DNA of 27,856 nt from Streptomyces violaceorubidus (GCF_000717995.1 NZ_JODM01000049.1:1-27856), one strand, 5' to 3'. Counted from the first letter of the stretch, positions 16,345 to 25,166 are shown. A program made the numbers and translations. Notes: generated from the letters alone by a model not told the origin.

Positions 16345-17988
16345 TCAGCCCGCCGGTGCCGTCGTCCGGTCCGTGCCGCGTCGGACCTCGTGGCCCGGCA
16401 CACCTGCCCGGCCCAGCACCCAACTCGCCCCGCGCAACGCCTTCGCCGCCTTCTTCAACGGCGCCAGGCAGGCCGCCGCCCGCCGGTGGTCCGGCACACT
16501 GCCCGGCGCGCACAGGACCGTCGCCAGGAACAGGGTCACGGGCCGTCCGCCGGCCGACCACGGCGCGTCCAGCACCGAGGCGGCCAGCGGCTCCAGCCCT
16601 TCCGGATCGCTCAGCACCAGGAAGCCGTCACCGCCGATGTGCCCCACCCGGCTCTCCCCGGCCGCCGCCCGAAGGGCGCCCGCCCGACAGCCCGGATCAG
16701 CTCGTCGCCCGCGGCGAACCCGGCCCCGTCGTTGACCTGCTTGAAGCGGTCCACATCGAGCCGGCTCAGCGCGAACGGCCGCCCGGCCGCGATGCGCCGG
16801 TCCACCTCGGCCGTGATCGCGTCCGAACCGGGCAGCCGCGTCAGTGGATTGAGCCCGGCCGCCTCCTCCACCCGGCTCTCCGCCAGCGCCCGCACCAAGT
16901 CCGCGAGCCGCACGACGCCCACGCACCGGCCCCGCGCGTCCACGACGGCCACGCCGTCCGAGGTACGGTCCGGGCCGCCCACGGCCACCACGTCCAGCAC
17001 CTCCCAGGCCGTCGCGTCGACGCCCACCGTCCGCGGCGGGTCGCCGAGCCGGGCGGCCGGCCGGTCGGCGTACAGGGCGTGCCCGTAGCGCCCGGACATC
17101 GACAACAGGAAGCGGGAGCGGTGCACCGAGCGCACCGGCACCCCGTCCCGGTCCACGAGCAGCACCCCGGACACGTCCGGCGACCCGGTCAGCAGCGCCC
17201 GCACCCGCCCCGCCGAGGCCGTCGCGGGCAACAGCGCGGTCGGCCGGACGAACTGCCGTACCGACGGCTCCGACCGAGGCGCCGGCACGAGCCCGGGGGA
17301 GCCCGGCGGAACGTGGACGTCCACCGTGGGCAGCCGCGCGGGCGGTGCGAACAGCTCGCCCTGCGCCCACTGCGCCCCCGCCGCCCGCGCGACGGCGTAC
17401 TGGGCCTCCGTCTCCACGCCCTCGACGGCCAGCAGCGCCCCCGACTCCTCGCACAGCACCCGCATCGCCCGCACGGCCGCCGGCCGGGCCAGCAGCGAGG
17501 CGTCGAGCTTCACCAGGTCCGGCGCCAGATCCGTCAGCAGGCGCAACGGCGCGTCCCCGTCACCGACTCCGTCCGCGCAGACGCGGAAGCCCTGCCGCCG
17601 CAGCCGGGCCACCGCGTCGAGCAGGGCCCGCCGCGGCACGTGCGTGTAGGGCGGACACACGTCCAGCGTCACCTCCCACGGGAGCCGGCCCGCCTCGCGC
17701 ACGGCGTCGTGCAGGGGCTGAAGGCCACCGAGGTCGGCGAGTGTGCCCGCGAACACGTTGACGTGCAGCGGCAGCAGCGTCTCCCGGCCGGGCCGCCGCG
17801 CGCAGCGCCGACACCGCGAGCAGACCGTCGAGTCCGGGATCGCGCCGCGCCTCGGCGAGCACGTCTCCGGTCTCCGGCCGGGCCAGTATCTCCAGCGCCG
17901 CGACCCCGCCGGTCATCAGGTTGACCACCGGTTGGAAGGCGAAGCGGAGAGTGTCCGTCCAGGAGCGCACGGGAGCAGGGTGGCCCAA
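16345..17988 (-). pseudogene. Degenerate EAL-CBS-GGDEF protein with two frameshifts
   Basis: Three reading frames must be joined to read one protein. The EAL head (FAFQPVVNLMTGGVAALEILARP) starts at TTG 17988 or GTG 17970. The rest of the EAL domain (LLPLHVNVFAGTLADL onward), a CBS-like pair and the first half of GGDEF come from another frame. The end (GESRVGHIGGDGFLVL to the stop at 16345) returns to the first frame. The joins are near 17785, where one extra base fits, and near 16675, where one missing base fits; both are in GC runs. EAL and GGDEF domains degrade and make cyclic di-GMP, but this one is degenerate even when repaired: EIL replaces EAL, the DDFG region reads ADGVG, and GGDGF replaces GGDEF. 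A signalling or binding role is therefore likelier than catalysis. Assembly error is a live alternative to a true pseudogene. Confidence 0.75.
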
Positions 17989-18119
17989 CAGCGCGCTGTC
18001 CGGGCCCAGTTCACCCGGCGTTCACGCAGGATTCCGGCGCGCTCAGGCAGCGTGGGCTCGGCACGTCGTGGGGGCGCCCCCTTCCCTCACCGAGCCCCGC
18101 CCTGATAGATGCAGGGAAC

Positions 18120-18944
18120 ATGACACGACTCTCCACCGCGCTCCGCGGCCTGGTCACCACCTTCGCCGCCCTGCTCGCCGCCACCGCCCTCCCCGCCGCG
18201 GCGGCCCCCGCCACCGCGCAGGCACGACCCGAACCGAGGGCCCCGGAGGACTTCGTCGCCCTGCGGAGCGTCGACCCGACGATCATCGAGGAGATGCGCT
18301 ACGCCACCGCGCACAACTTCGTCGGCGAGCGCGTCGACGGCTACCGGCAGCCCCTGTGCATCCTCACCCGCCCCGCGGCCGAGGCCCTCCACCGCGCCCA
18401 GACCCGGCTGCTGAGCCAGGGCTACTCCCTCAAGGTGTACGACTGCTACCGGCCGCAGCGCGCCGTCGACCACTTCGTGCGCTGGGCCGAAGACCTGGAC
18501 GACCAAGACATGAAGGCCGAGTTCTACCCGGAGGTCGACAAGACCCGCCTGTTCGCCGACGGCTACATCGCGGAGAAGTCCGGCCACAGCCGCGGTTCGA
18601 CCATGGACCTCACCCTCGTACGCCTGCCGGCCAGGCCCACCCGCCCGTACCACCCCGGACAGCCCCTGGTCCCCTGCTTCGCCCCGCAGAGCGAGCGCTT
18701 CCCCGACAACTCCGTCGACATGGGCACCGGTTACGACTGCTTCGACACCCGCTCGCACACCCTCGACCCCCGCGTCCAGGGCGCCCAGCGCGCCAACCGG
18801 CTGCTGCTCAAGAACACCCTGGAGGACGCCGGCCTGGTGAACCTCCCCGAGGAATGGTGGCACTTCACCTACAAGCCGGAGCCCCACCCGGACACCTACT
18901 TCGACTTCCCGGTCTCCGCCGAGTCGCTCGCCGGCCGCCGCTGA
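18120..18944 (+). CDS. Secreted D-alanyl-D-alanine dipeptidase (VanX/DdpX family, 274 aa)
   Basis: This is a zinc dipeptidase that splits D-Ala-D-Ala. All family landmarks are present: the substrate-binding YRPQRAVDHF segment, the SGHSRGSTMD zinc motif (H156 and D163), and EWWHF with E245 as catalytic base and H248 as third zinc ligand. Residues 1-35 form a signal peptide (Arg near the start, a hydrophobic core, AAA/ATA cleavage sites), so the enzyme should act outside the membrane. That differs from cytoplasmic VanX of the glycopeptide-resistance operons and suggests peptidoglycan turnover or nutrient recovery. No vanH, vanA or vanRS genes are nearby. An AGGGA ribosome site precedes ATG 18120. 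It is divergent from the EAL/GGDEF gene, with 131 bp between them. Confidence 0.9.
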   Translation: MTRLSTALRGLVTTFAALLAATALPAAAAPATAQARPEPRAPEDFVALRSVDPTIIEEMRYATAHNFVGERVDGYRQPLCILTRPAAEALHRAQTRLLSQGYSLKVYDCYRPQRAVDHFVRWAEDLDDQDMKAEFYPEVDKTRLFADGYIAEKSGHSRGSTMDLTLVRLPARPTRPYHPGQPLVPCFAPQSERFPDNSVDMGTGYDCFDTRSHTLDPRVQGAQRANRLLLKNTLEDAGLVNLPEEWWHFTYKPEPHPDTYFDFPVSAESLAGRR

Positions 18945-18979
18945 CCGGCCTGCCGGGGCCGCCCCTTCCGTCGATCGGA

Positions 18980-18985
18980 TACAGT
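18980..18985 (+). promoter_or_regulatory. -10 element for a leaderless Nudix transcript
   Basis: TACAGT lies seven bases before the GTG at 18993, the spacing expected if transcription starts at the start codon. No ribosome site is present before the GTG. A -35 match at the right distance is poor. Confidence 0.5.
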
Positions 18986-18992
18986 CCGCCGC

Positions 18993-19529
18993 GTGTCCGA
19001 AAATGAAACCTCCGTTCCCAACTCCGCGCTCGACTCCCACTGTTCGGGCTGCGGATCGCCCTACGGAGAGGGCGTCTCCGGCTGGCCCCGCACCTGCCCC
19101 GCGTGCGGCACCGTGGCCTACCGCAACCCACTGCCGGTCGCGGTGGCCCTCCAGCCCGTGTACGACACGCAGGGCACCGCCCTGGTCGTCATCACCCGCA
19201 CCGTGACCCCCGCGCGCGGGGGCGTCGCCCTGCCGGGCGGCTACGTCGACCACCGGGAGGACTGGCGCCAGGCCGTCGTCCGCGAGCTCAAGGAGGAGAC
19301 GGGCATCGACGCGGCCGGCCGCGACGTACGCCTCGCCGACGCCATGAGCTCGTCCGACGGCCACCTGCTGGTCTTCGGGCTGCTGCCCGAGCGGCCGGCC
19401 GAGGGCCTGCCGCCCTCCACCGCCACCGACGAGACCGAGGGCTGGCACCTGCTGCGCAGGTCGGAGGAGCTCGCCTTCCCGCTCCACACCCTGGCCGTAC
19501 GGGCCTTCTTCGAGGGCCGCTACATCTGA
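18993..19529 (+). CDS. Nudix hydrolase with N-terminal zinc ribbon (178 aa)
   Basis: The protein hydrolyses a nucleoside diphosphate linked to another moiety. Residues 16-40 hold CSGCGSP and CPACGT, a four-cysteine zinc ribbon as in NudC/NADH-pyrophosphatase-like Nudix proteins. The complete Nudix box (GX5EX7REUXEEXGU) runs from GGYVDHRED to RELKEETGI at about 81-104. Substrate cannot be told from sequence; NAD(H)- or ADP-ribose-type compounds are typical for zinc-ribbon members. The GTG start is favoured by the adjacent -10 and the lack of a ribosome site, i.e. a leaderless mRNA. Its last 10 bases overlap tail-to-tail with the GH31 gene. Confidence 0.9.
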   Translation: MSENETSVPNSALDSHCSGCGSPYGEGVSGWPRTCPACGTVAYRNPLPVAVALQPVYDTQGTALVVITRTVTPARGGVALPGGYVDHREDWRQAVVRELKEETGIDAAGRDVRLADAMSSSDGHLLVFGLLPERPAEGLPPSTATDETEGWHLLRRSEELAFPLHTLAVRAFFEGRYI

Positions 19530-21898
19530 GCCGTGCGCTCGGCGAGCCCGCGGACGCGGACGGGCCAGGACGGCTCGCTCACCCCGTCCTCGCCCTCCCG
19601 CTCCACGACCACCGAACGCCCCTCCCAACGGCACACGTACCGTTCGATCTCCGGTTCCACCCAGCCGTCGCCCGCGTCCGGCACGACCAGCCCACCGCCG
19701 GTCCGCCCCGGCGCGGGCGCCCACACCTCGAGTTGTGGCGCGCCGTCCTCCCCGCGCACCGGAACCACCGCTCCCGCGCGCGCGAACACCGGGATGCCCG
19801 AAGGAGGAGCGTCGACCAGCACCTGCGCCGGCCCCTCGTACGCCCGCTCCGTCACCACGTCGTACCAGCGCCCCCGCGGCAACCGCACCGCACGCCGGTC
19901 CGTCCCGGCACTGAGCACCGGGGCCACCAGCAGACAGTCGCCCAGCAGAAAGGCGTCCTCGCAGTCCCGCAACACCCGGTCCTCCGGTGCCTGCCACCAC
20001 AGCGGACGCACATACGGAGCACCGGTACGCCGGGCCAGATGCGCCAGCGTCACGAAGTACGGCAGCAGCCGCCGCCGCTCGACGAGCGCCACGCGCGCGT
20101 GCTCCAGCACCTCGGCCCCGAACTCCCACGGCTCCCGCCGCCCCGCCCGCGGCCCGGCGGAGGTGCGGAACAACGGCAGGTAGGCGGCCAGTTGGAACCA
20201 CCGCAGATACAGCTCGGGCGACGGACTCCCGTCGGCCCCGCCCACCTCCGGCCCCGCGTACGGCACCCCGCACAGCCCGAGCCCCACCACCCGCGCCAGC
20301 GACGCCCGCAACCCGGGCCAGTCCGTCGTCAGGTCCCCGAACCAGGCGCCGCCGTAGCGCTGCAGGCCGGCCCACCCGGAGCGGGACAGCACGAAGGGCC
20401 GCTCGTCGGGCGTCAGGGCCCGCAGCCCCTCGTACCCGGCCCGCGCCATGCACAGCGCGTAGACGTTGTGCGCCTCCCGGTGGTCGCCGCCCCTGCCCTC
20501 CAGCGCGTGCCGTGCCGACCGCGGCAACGTAGGCTCCCCGAACGCCGCGAACGACGTGGGCGCGTCCAGGTCGTGCCAGACCCCGGCGAAACCCCGCCCG
20601 AGCCGCTCCTCGTAGAGCCCGCCCCACCACGCGCGCGCACCCGCGTGCGTGAAGTCCGGGAAGACCACCTCCCCGGGCCGCCCCACCCCCCGCACGACCG
20701 CCCCGGTGGCGTCCCGCACGAACACGTCCGCGCGCCTCCCGTCGTCGTACACCCCGTTGCCGGGCGCGACCGGCACCGCCGGCTCGACGGCCGACACCAG
20801 CCGAACGCCCTCCCTGCGCAGCTCCTCGGCGAGCACGGGCAGTTTCGGGAACCGCTCCTCGTCGACGGTGAACACCTGCTGGGCGTCGGTGTGCCCGACA
20901 CCCAAATGCACCGCGTCCAGCGGCAGGTCCCGCTCCTGATGCCCGGCCACGACCCGTCTCAGGTCCTGCTCGTCGCCGAAACCCCCCTGCGCGTGCTGGT
21001 GCCCGAGCGCCCACGCCGGCGGCAGCGCGGGCGCCCCGGTCAGCGACGCCCAGGCCAGCAGCACGCGCGCGGGAGTACCCACCGTCACCCAGCACCGCAG
21101 CGGACCGCCGTCCATCCGCAGCACGCTCCGCCCGGGCCGGTCGTGCCCCGACCCGGCCCCCTCCTCACCCTCCCGCAACGCCACCGTGCCGTCCCACGTG
21201 CTGTCGTGGAAGACCAGGTGCGTCCCGGCGTCCGCCACCACCAACTGCACCGGCATCGTGACCGGCGTCCCGTCCTCGGCGGCGGCGAAGGGCAGACCGG
21301 GACCGGTGTTCCACAGCCGGTACGTGCCGTCGCGCAGCCGGGGACCCGCGGACCGGCCGCCGAGCCCGAAGAACCGGGCGTCGGCCGCCACCTCCGACCG
21401 CTGCGTCCAGCGCGCGGGACCGCCGTCGACCGGCTCCCACCAGCGGGGCGGCAGCTCACGGCGCAGCACCACACCCCCGGGCGTCAGCACCTCGACCGCG
21501 CCGTGCCGGGACACGGCCACCGTCGCCCGCTCCGCCACCACCCGCCAGCCGCCGTCCTTGTCCGGCTCCAGCACCGCCCGGGGATCCGGCTCCGGGCAAC
21601 GGCCCGCCAACGCGTACGAGGGCTTTGGTCCGGCCCCGTCCCAGCCCCAGAACACGGCTCCGTTCACCGCGACGAGGATGCGCAGCTCCGACCGGTGGAA
21701 CCGGACGACACCGCCCCCGGGCGCCGGTTCCACCTCCCGCATCACACCCGGCACCCGCGCCCGTTCCGCACCGCGCGGCGGCAGCCCGGCCGCATCGACA
21801 CGCCGCCTGCGCCACGCCGCCCGTACCGTACGCAACCCCTGCGCCATGCCCGCGGAACCGACCGTCTTCATCGAACGCACCAGGTCACGACCGTCCAT
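19520..21898 (-). CDS. Glycoside hydrolase family 31 protein with altered active site (792 aa)
   Basis: The order of motifs is that of GH31 alpha-glucosidases/xylosidases: an N-terminal beta domain, the barrel entry ALGHQHAQGGFGDEQDLRRVV, the nucleophile strand FAGVWHDLDAP (Asp near 440), the acid/base region YGGAWFGDLTTDW (Asp near 519), and a C-terminal beta domain. The strand normally reading WLDIDWMDG reads HLGVGHTDA here, so the conserved Asp that holds the -1 sugar is missing. The enzyme may have a different substrate or reduced activity. There is no clear signal peptide; the head is basic, so it is probably cytoplasmic. ATG 21898 is chosen because AGGG lies 8 bases upstream; a GTG at 21907 is the alternative. 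It is divergent from the acetoacetyl-CoA synthetase gene and overlaps the Nudix gene end by 10 bp. Confidence 0.85.
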   Translation of the reverse strand: MDGRDLVRSMKTVGSAGMAQGLRTVRAAWRRRRVDAAGLPPRGAERARVPGVMREVEPAPGGGVVRFHRSELRILVAVNGAVFWGWDGAGPKPSYALAGRCPEPDPRAVLEPDKDGGWRVVAERATVAVSRHGAVEVLTPGGVVLRRELPPRWWEPVDGGPARWTQRSEVAADARFFGLGGRSAGPRLRDGTYRLWNTGPGLPFAAAEDGTPVTMPVQLVVADAGTHLVFHDSTWDGTVALREGEEGAGSGHDRPGRSVLRMDGGPLRCWVTVGTPARVLLAWASLTGAPALPPAWALGHQHAQGGFGDEQDLRRVVAGHQERDLPLDAVHLGVGHTDAQQVFTVDEERFPKLPVLAEELRREGVRLVSAVEPAVPVAPGNGVYDDGRRADVFVRDATGAVVRGVGRPGEVVFPDFTHAGARAWWGGLYEERLGRGFAGVWHDLDAPTSFAAFGEPTLPRSARHALEGRGGDHREAHNVYALCMARAGYEGLRALTPDERPFVLSRSGWAGLQRYGGAWFGDLTTDWPGLRASLARVVGLGLCGVPYAGPEVGGADGSPSPELYLRWFQLAAYLPLFRTSAGPRAGRREPWEFGAEVLEHARVALVERRRLLPYFVTLAHLARRTGAPYVRPLWWQAPEDRVLRDCEDAFLLGDCLLVAPVLSAGTDRRAVRLPRGRWYDVVTERAYEGPAQVLVDAPPSGIPVFARAGAVVPVRGEDGAPQLEVWAPAPGRTGGGLVVPDAGDGWVEPEIERYVCRWEGRSVVVEREGEDGVSEPSWPVRVRGLAERTAQM

Positions 21899-22111
21899 GC
21901 TGCTCACCCTGCCATCGCCCAGCGCGCCCAGGGGCGTCGTTCAACTGCCGTTCACCCGTGACCGGACCACATCTTCATGTCATCGACTATGTGGGGCGCG
22001 CCCTGGTGCGGAAGTCGATCACATGGCATCGTCCCTGTCAGCCGCGTCACGCGCACACCCCAGCCCGTGCGCGGAGGACGCACACGACGCGCACAGTCCG
22101 GGAGCCGCCCC

Positions 22112-24088
22112 ATGCCGACCGAGAACCCCCAGCCGCTCTGGCAGCCGGATGCCCGACGCACCGCCCAGGCACGCATCACCGAGTTCCAGACCTGGGCGGC
22201 CGAGCACCACGGAGCCCCCGCCGAGGGTGGGTACGCCGCCCTGCACCGCTGGTCCGTCGACGAACTGGACACCTTCTGGAAAGCCGTCACGGAGTGGTTC
22301 GACGTCCGCTTCTCGACCCCCTGGACGCGCGTGCTCGGCGACCGGTCGATGCCCGGCGCCCAGTGGTTCCCCGGCGCCACACTGAACTACGCCGAGCACG
22401 CCCTGCGCGCGGCGGCCACCCGCGCGGACGAACCGGCCCTCCTGTACGTCGACGAGACCCATGAGCCGACGACCGTCACCTGGGCCGAACTGCGCCGACA
22501 GGTCGGCTCCCTCGCCGCCGGACTGCGCGCCCTCGGCGTCCGCCCGGGCGACCGCGTCAGCGGCTACCTCCCCAACATCCCGCAGGCCGTGGTCGCCCTC
22601 CTGGCCACCGCCGCCGTGGGCGGCGTCTGGACCTCCTGCGCACCCGACTTCGGCGCCCGCAGCGTCCTGGACCGCTTCCAGCAGGTCGAACCCGTCGTCC
22701 TGTTCACCGTCGACGGCTACCGCTACGGAGGCAAGGAACACGACCGCCGCGACACCGTCGCCGAACTGCGGCGGGAGCTGCCCACCCTGCGCGCGGTTAT
22801 CCACATCCCGCTCCTCGGCACCGAGGCCCCCGACGGCGCGCTGGACTGGCGGACCCTGACCGCCGCGGACAGCGAGCCGGTGTTCGAGCAGGTGCCCTTC
22901 GACCACCCCCTGTGGGTCCTCTACTCCTCCGGCACCACCGGCCTGCCCAAGGCCATCGTCCAGTCCCAGGGCGGCATCCTCGTCGAGCACCTCAAACAAC
23001 TCGGCCTGCACTGCGACCTCGGCCCCGAGGACCGCTTCTTCTGGTACACCTCGACCGGCTGGATGATGTGGAACTTCCTCGTCTCCGGCCTGCTCACCGG
23101 CACCACGATCGTCCTCTACGACGGCAGCCCCGGCTTCCCGGCCACGGACGCCCAGTGGCGCATCGCGGAACGCACCCGCGCCACGCTCTTCGGCACCTCC
23201 GCCGCCTACGTCATGGCCTGCCGCAAGGCCGACGTCCACCCGGCCCGCGACCTGGACCTCTCCGCCGTCCAGTGCGTCGCCACCACCGGCTCCCCGCTCC
23301 CGCCCGACGGCTTCCGCTGGCTGCACGACGAGTTCGCCGCGAGCGGCGCCGACCTGTGGATCGCCTCCGTCAGCGGCGGCACCGACGTGTGCTCCTGCTT
23401 CGCGGGCGCCGTCCCCACCCTCCCGGTCCACATCGGCGAACTCCAGGCCCCCGGCCTCGGCACCGACCTGCAATCCTGGGACCCGAGCGGCCACCCCCTC
23501 ACCGACGAGGTCGGCGAGCTGGTCGTCACCAACCCCATGCCCTCGATGCCGATCCGCTTCTGGAACGACCCCGACGGCAGCCGCTACCACGACAGCTACT
23601 TCGACACCTACCCCGGCGTCTGGCGGCACGGCGACTGGATCACCCTCACCTCACGCGGCTCCGTCGTCATCCACGGCCGCTCCGACTCCACCCTCAACCG
23701 GCAGGGCGTCCGCATGGGCTCGGCCGACATCTACGAAGCCGTCGAGCGACTCCCCGAGATCAGGGAATCCCTCGTCATCGGCATCGAGCAGCCCGACGGC
23801 GGCTACTGGATGCCCCTCTTCGTGCACCTGGCACCCGGGGCGGCCCTCGACGACGCCCTCCTCGACCGCATCAAGCAGACCATCCGCGCGAACCTGTCCC
23901 CGCGCCACGTCCCCGACGAGGTCATCGAGGTGCCCGGCATCCCGCACACCCTGACCGGCAAACGCATCGAGGTCCCGGTCAAGCGCCTCCTCCAGGGCAC
24001 CCCGCTGGACAAGGCGGTCAACCCCGGCTCCATCGACAACCTCGACCTGCTCCACTTCTACGAAGACCTCGCCCGCAAACGCTCCTGA
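22112..24088 (+). CDS. aacS: Acetoacetyl-CoA synthetase (658 aa)
   Basis: This is an acyl-adenylate-forming enzyme that activates acetoacetate to acetoacetyl-CoA with ATP. The typical AacS head is present (PGAQWFPGATLNYAEHAL). The AMP-binding loop YSSGTTGLPKAIVQSQGG is near 270, the adenine-binding TTGSPLPPDGF and SGGTD segments follow, and the C-terminal lid ends HTLTGKRIEVPVKRLLQG with the catalytic Lys of the GK motif. Length matches the family (about 650-660). ATG 22112 is preceded by GGGAG seven bases upstream; earlier in-frame codons from 21977 lie in the intergenic region and lack family sequence. It probably feeds ketone bodies into acetyl-CoA and polyketide or lipid metabolism. It forms its own transcript, closed by the strong hairpin at 24099. 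Confidence 0.95.
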   Translation: MPTENPQPLWQPDARRTAQARITEFQTWAAEHHGAPAEGGYAALHRWSVDELDTFWKAVTEWFDVRFSTPWTRVLGDRSMPGAQWFPGATLNYAEHALRAAATRADEPALLYVDETHEPTTVTWAELRRQVGSLAAGLRALGVRPGDRVSGYLPNIPQAVVALLATAAVGGVWTSCAPDFGARSVLDRFQQVEPVVLFTVDGYRYGGKEHDRRDTVAELRRELPTLRAVIHIPLLGTEAPDGALDWRTLTAADSEPVFEQVPFDHPLWVLYSSGTTGLPKAIVQSQGGILVEHLKQLGLHCDLGPEDRFFWYTSTGWMMWNFLVSGLLTGTTIVLYDGSPGFPATDAQWRIAERTRATLFGTSAAYVMACRKADVHPARDLDLSAVQCVATTGSPLPPDGFRWLHDEFAASGADLWIASVSGGTDVCSCFAGAVPTLPVHIGELQAPGLGTDLQSWDPSGHPLTDEVGELVVTNPMPSMPIRFWNDPDGSRYHDSYFDTYPGVWRHGDWITLTSRGSVVIHGRSDSTLNRQGVRMGSADIYEAVERLPEIRESLVIGIEQPDGGYWMPLFVHLAPGAALDDALLDRIKQTIRANLSPRHVPDEVIEVPGIPHTLTGKRIEVPVKRLLQGTPLDKAVNPGSIDNLDLLHFYEDLARKRS

Positions 24089-24098
24089 CCAGGACACC

Positions 24099-24134
24099 GC
24101 CGAGCCGGCCGCCCCGGACGGCGGCCGGCTCGGC
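24099..24134 (+). terminator. Strong GC hairpin terminator after aacS
   Basis: GCCGAGCCGGCCGCC (24099-24113) and GGCGGCCGGCTCGGC (24120-24134) form a perfect 15-bp stem with a six-base loop. No U-tract follows, as is common in Streptomyces. It starts 10 bases after the aacS stop and insulates the next gene. Confidence 0.85.
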
Positions 24135-24151
24135 GCGCCTGCCCGACGCCG

Positions 24152-24174
24152 TTGTCAGTGCCGCCGATTACTGT
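24152..24174 (+). promoter_or_regulatory. PafBC/RecA-NDp type DNA-damage promoter
   Basis: TTGTCA (24152-24157) is followed directly by GTG and then 8 bases before TACTGT (24169-24174). This matches the published actinobacterial consensus tTGTCRgtg-N8-TAnnnT at every specified base. The predicted start near 24181 gives a leader of about 32 bases to ATG 24213. Confidence 0.65.
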
Positions 24175-24212
24175 GAGTGAGCATTGATCGACCGCTCACA
24201 GGGGGAAACAAC

Positions 24213-25160
24213 ATGGCGCACACCGACCAGACCGACAAGACCGGCCGAACCGGCCGAACCGGCCGAACCGGCCGAACCGGCCGGACCATGCGACGCGTCC
24301 TGCGCCGCGAGATCGCGGGCACCATCGGACTGCTCACCGACGAACACGACTTCCGCGCCATGCGGCGCTACCGCAGCTTCACCTTCCACGACCACGCCGC
24401 CTACCTCCGCCAGGTCGAAGCCCTCCTCCGGGCCCGCGCGGCACAGGGCACCCACACCACGGTCGCGCTCTTCGACCCGGAGGAGTACGCCGCCTTCTGC
24501 ACGGCGGCGGGCCTCGAAGCCGACGCCCCCGCCAGCCGCGCCCGCTTCACCGCCGAACTCGCCACCCACGGCCCGACCGTGCCCTACGAGGGCCAGGCCC
24601 TCATCGACCTGCTCCCGGCGCTGGTCGACGAAGCCGTCCGCCAGGCCACCTGGGAGTACACGTCGAGCCAGCTCGCCCGCCTCGGCAACTGCGCCACCTG
24701 CGGCGAGGACCTCGGCCGAGCCGCCTTCACCCGCGCCTCCCGCCTCCTCGGCCGCATCCTCGACACGGCACCCCCGGGCAGTCGGCACCTGGTCTGCAGC
24801 GTCTTCGGCCACCCGGAGGAAGCCCTGGTCTCCGCCCTCCTCGTCGACCAGGAGACCGACGGCACCCCGCACTTCGACGAGGCCGAGGCCCTGGAGTTCA
24901 CCAGCGTCCTCGCCCTCGGCCTGGCGACCCACGGCCCCGGCGGACTCGTGATGCGCGTCAGCCCGCCCGACGGCCCCGACCGCATCCACGGCTGGCGCCT
25001 GCGGGGCTACGGCCTGCAGCCCCTCACCGCCGCCGAGGTCTTCGACGCCTACTGCACCGACGTCGAGTCCGGCGACCTCGTCTCCCCGGAATCCAACGTC
25101 GACTACTGCGCACCGCCCGACCTCGGGGACGACCGCCTGCCACCGGGACACCACCACTGA
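24213..25160 (+). CDS. Uncharacterised 315-aa protein with TGR-repeat head and CxxC
   Basis: I do not recognise a family. After MAHTDQTDK comes a basic repeat (TGR five times). A helical domain follows (RREIAGTIGLLTDEHDFRAMRRYRSFTFHDHAAYLRQVEALL) and an alpha/beta-looking body. A CxxC pair (C160, C163 in NCATCGED) could bind metal or be redox active. The C-terminus ends in His residues. There is no signal peptide or membrane helix. ATG 24213 is chosen over an in-frame GTG at 24177 because a GGGGGAAA ribosome site lies just before it and because the damage-type promoter at 24152 would place the transcript start downstream of the GTG. The gene stands alone between two strong terminators, so it is a single-gene unit, probably induced by DNA damage if the promoter call is right. 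Confidence 0.8.
   Translation: MAHTDQTDKTGRTGRTGRTGRTGRTMRRVLRREIAGTIGLLTDEHDFRAMRRYRSFTFHDHAAYLRQVEALLRARAAQGTHTTVALFDPEEYAAFCTAAGLEADAPASRARFTAELATHGPTVPYEGQALIDLLPALVDEAVRQATWEYTSSQLARLGNCATCGEDLGRAAFTRASRLLGRILDTAPPGSRHLVCSVFGHPEEALVSALLVDQETDGTPHFDEAEALEFTSVLALGLATHGPGGLVMRVSPPDGPDRIHGWRLRGYGLQPLTAAEVFDAYCTDVESGDLVSPESNVDYCAPPDLGDDRLPPGHHH
24240..24283 (+). repeat. 9-bp tandem repeat coding (TGR)n
   Basis: The unit ACCGGCCGA is repeated four times perfectly, with a fifth partial unit, within the start of the uncharacterised gene. Copy changes would keep the reading frame and alter a short, flexible basic tail. CRISPR is excluded because there are no spacers. Confidence 0.85.
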
Positions 25161-25166
25161 ACGCGG

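Noticed and set aside
15792..17924. 710-codon plus-strand frame over cvnD and the EAL/GGDEF gene
   Set aside because: Arg/Pro-rich shadow reading of two real genes; only its short segment after cvnD is kept as a possible remnant.
24240..24283. Repeat array as a CRISPR candidate
   Set aside because: Nine-base units in direct contact, no spacers, in frame within a gene.
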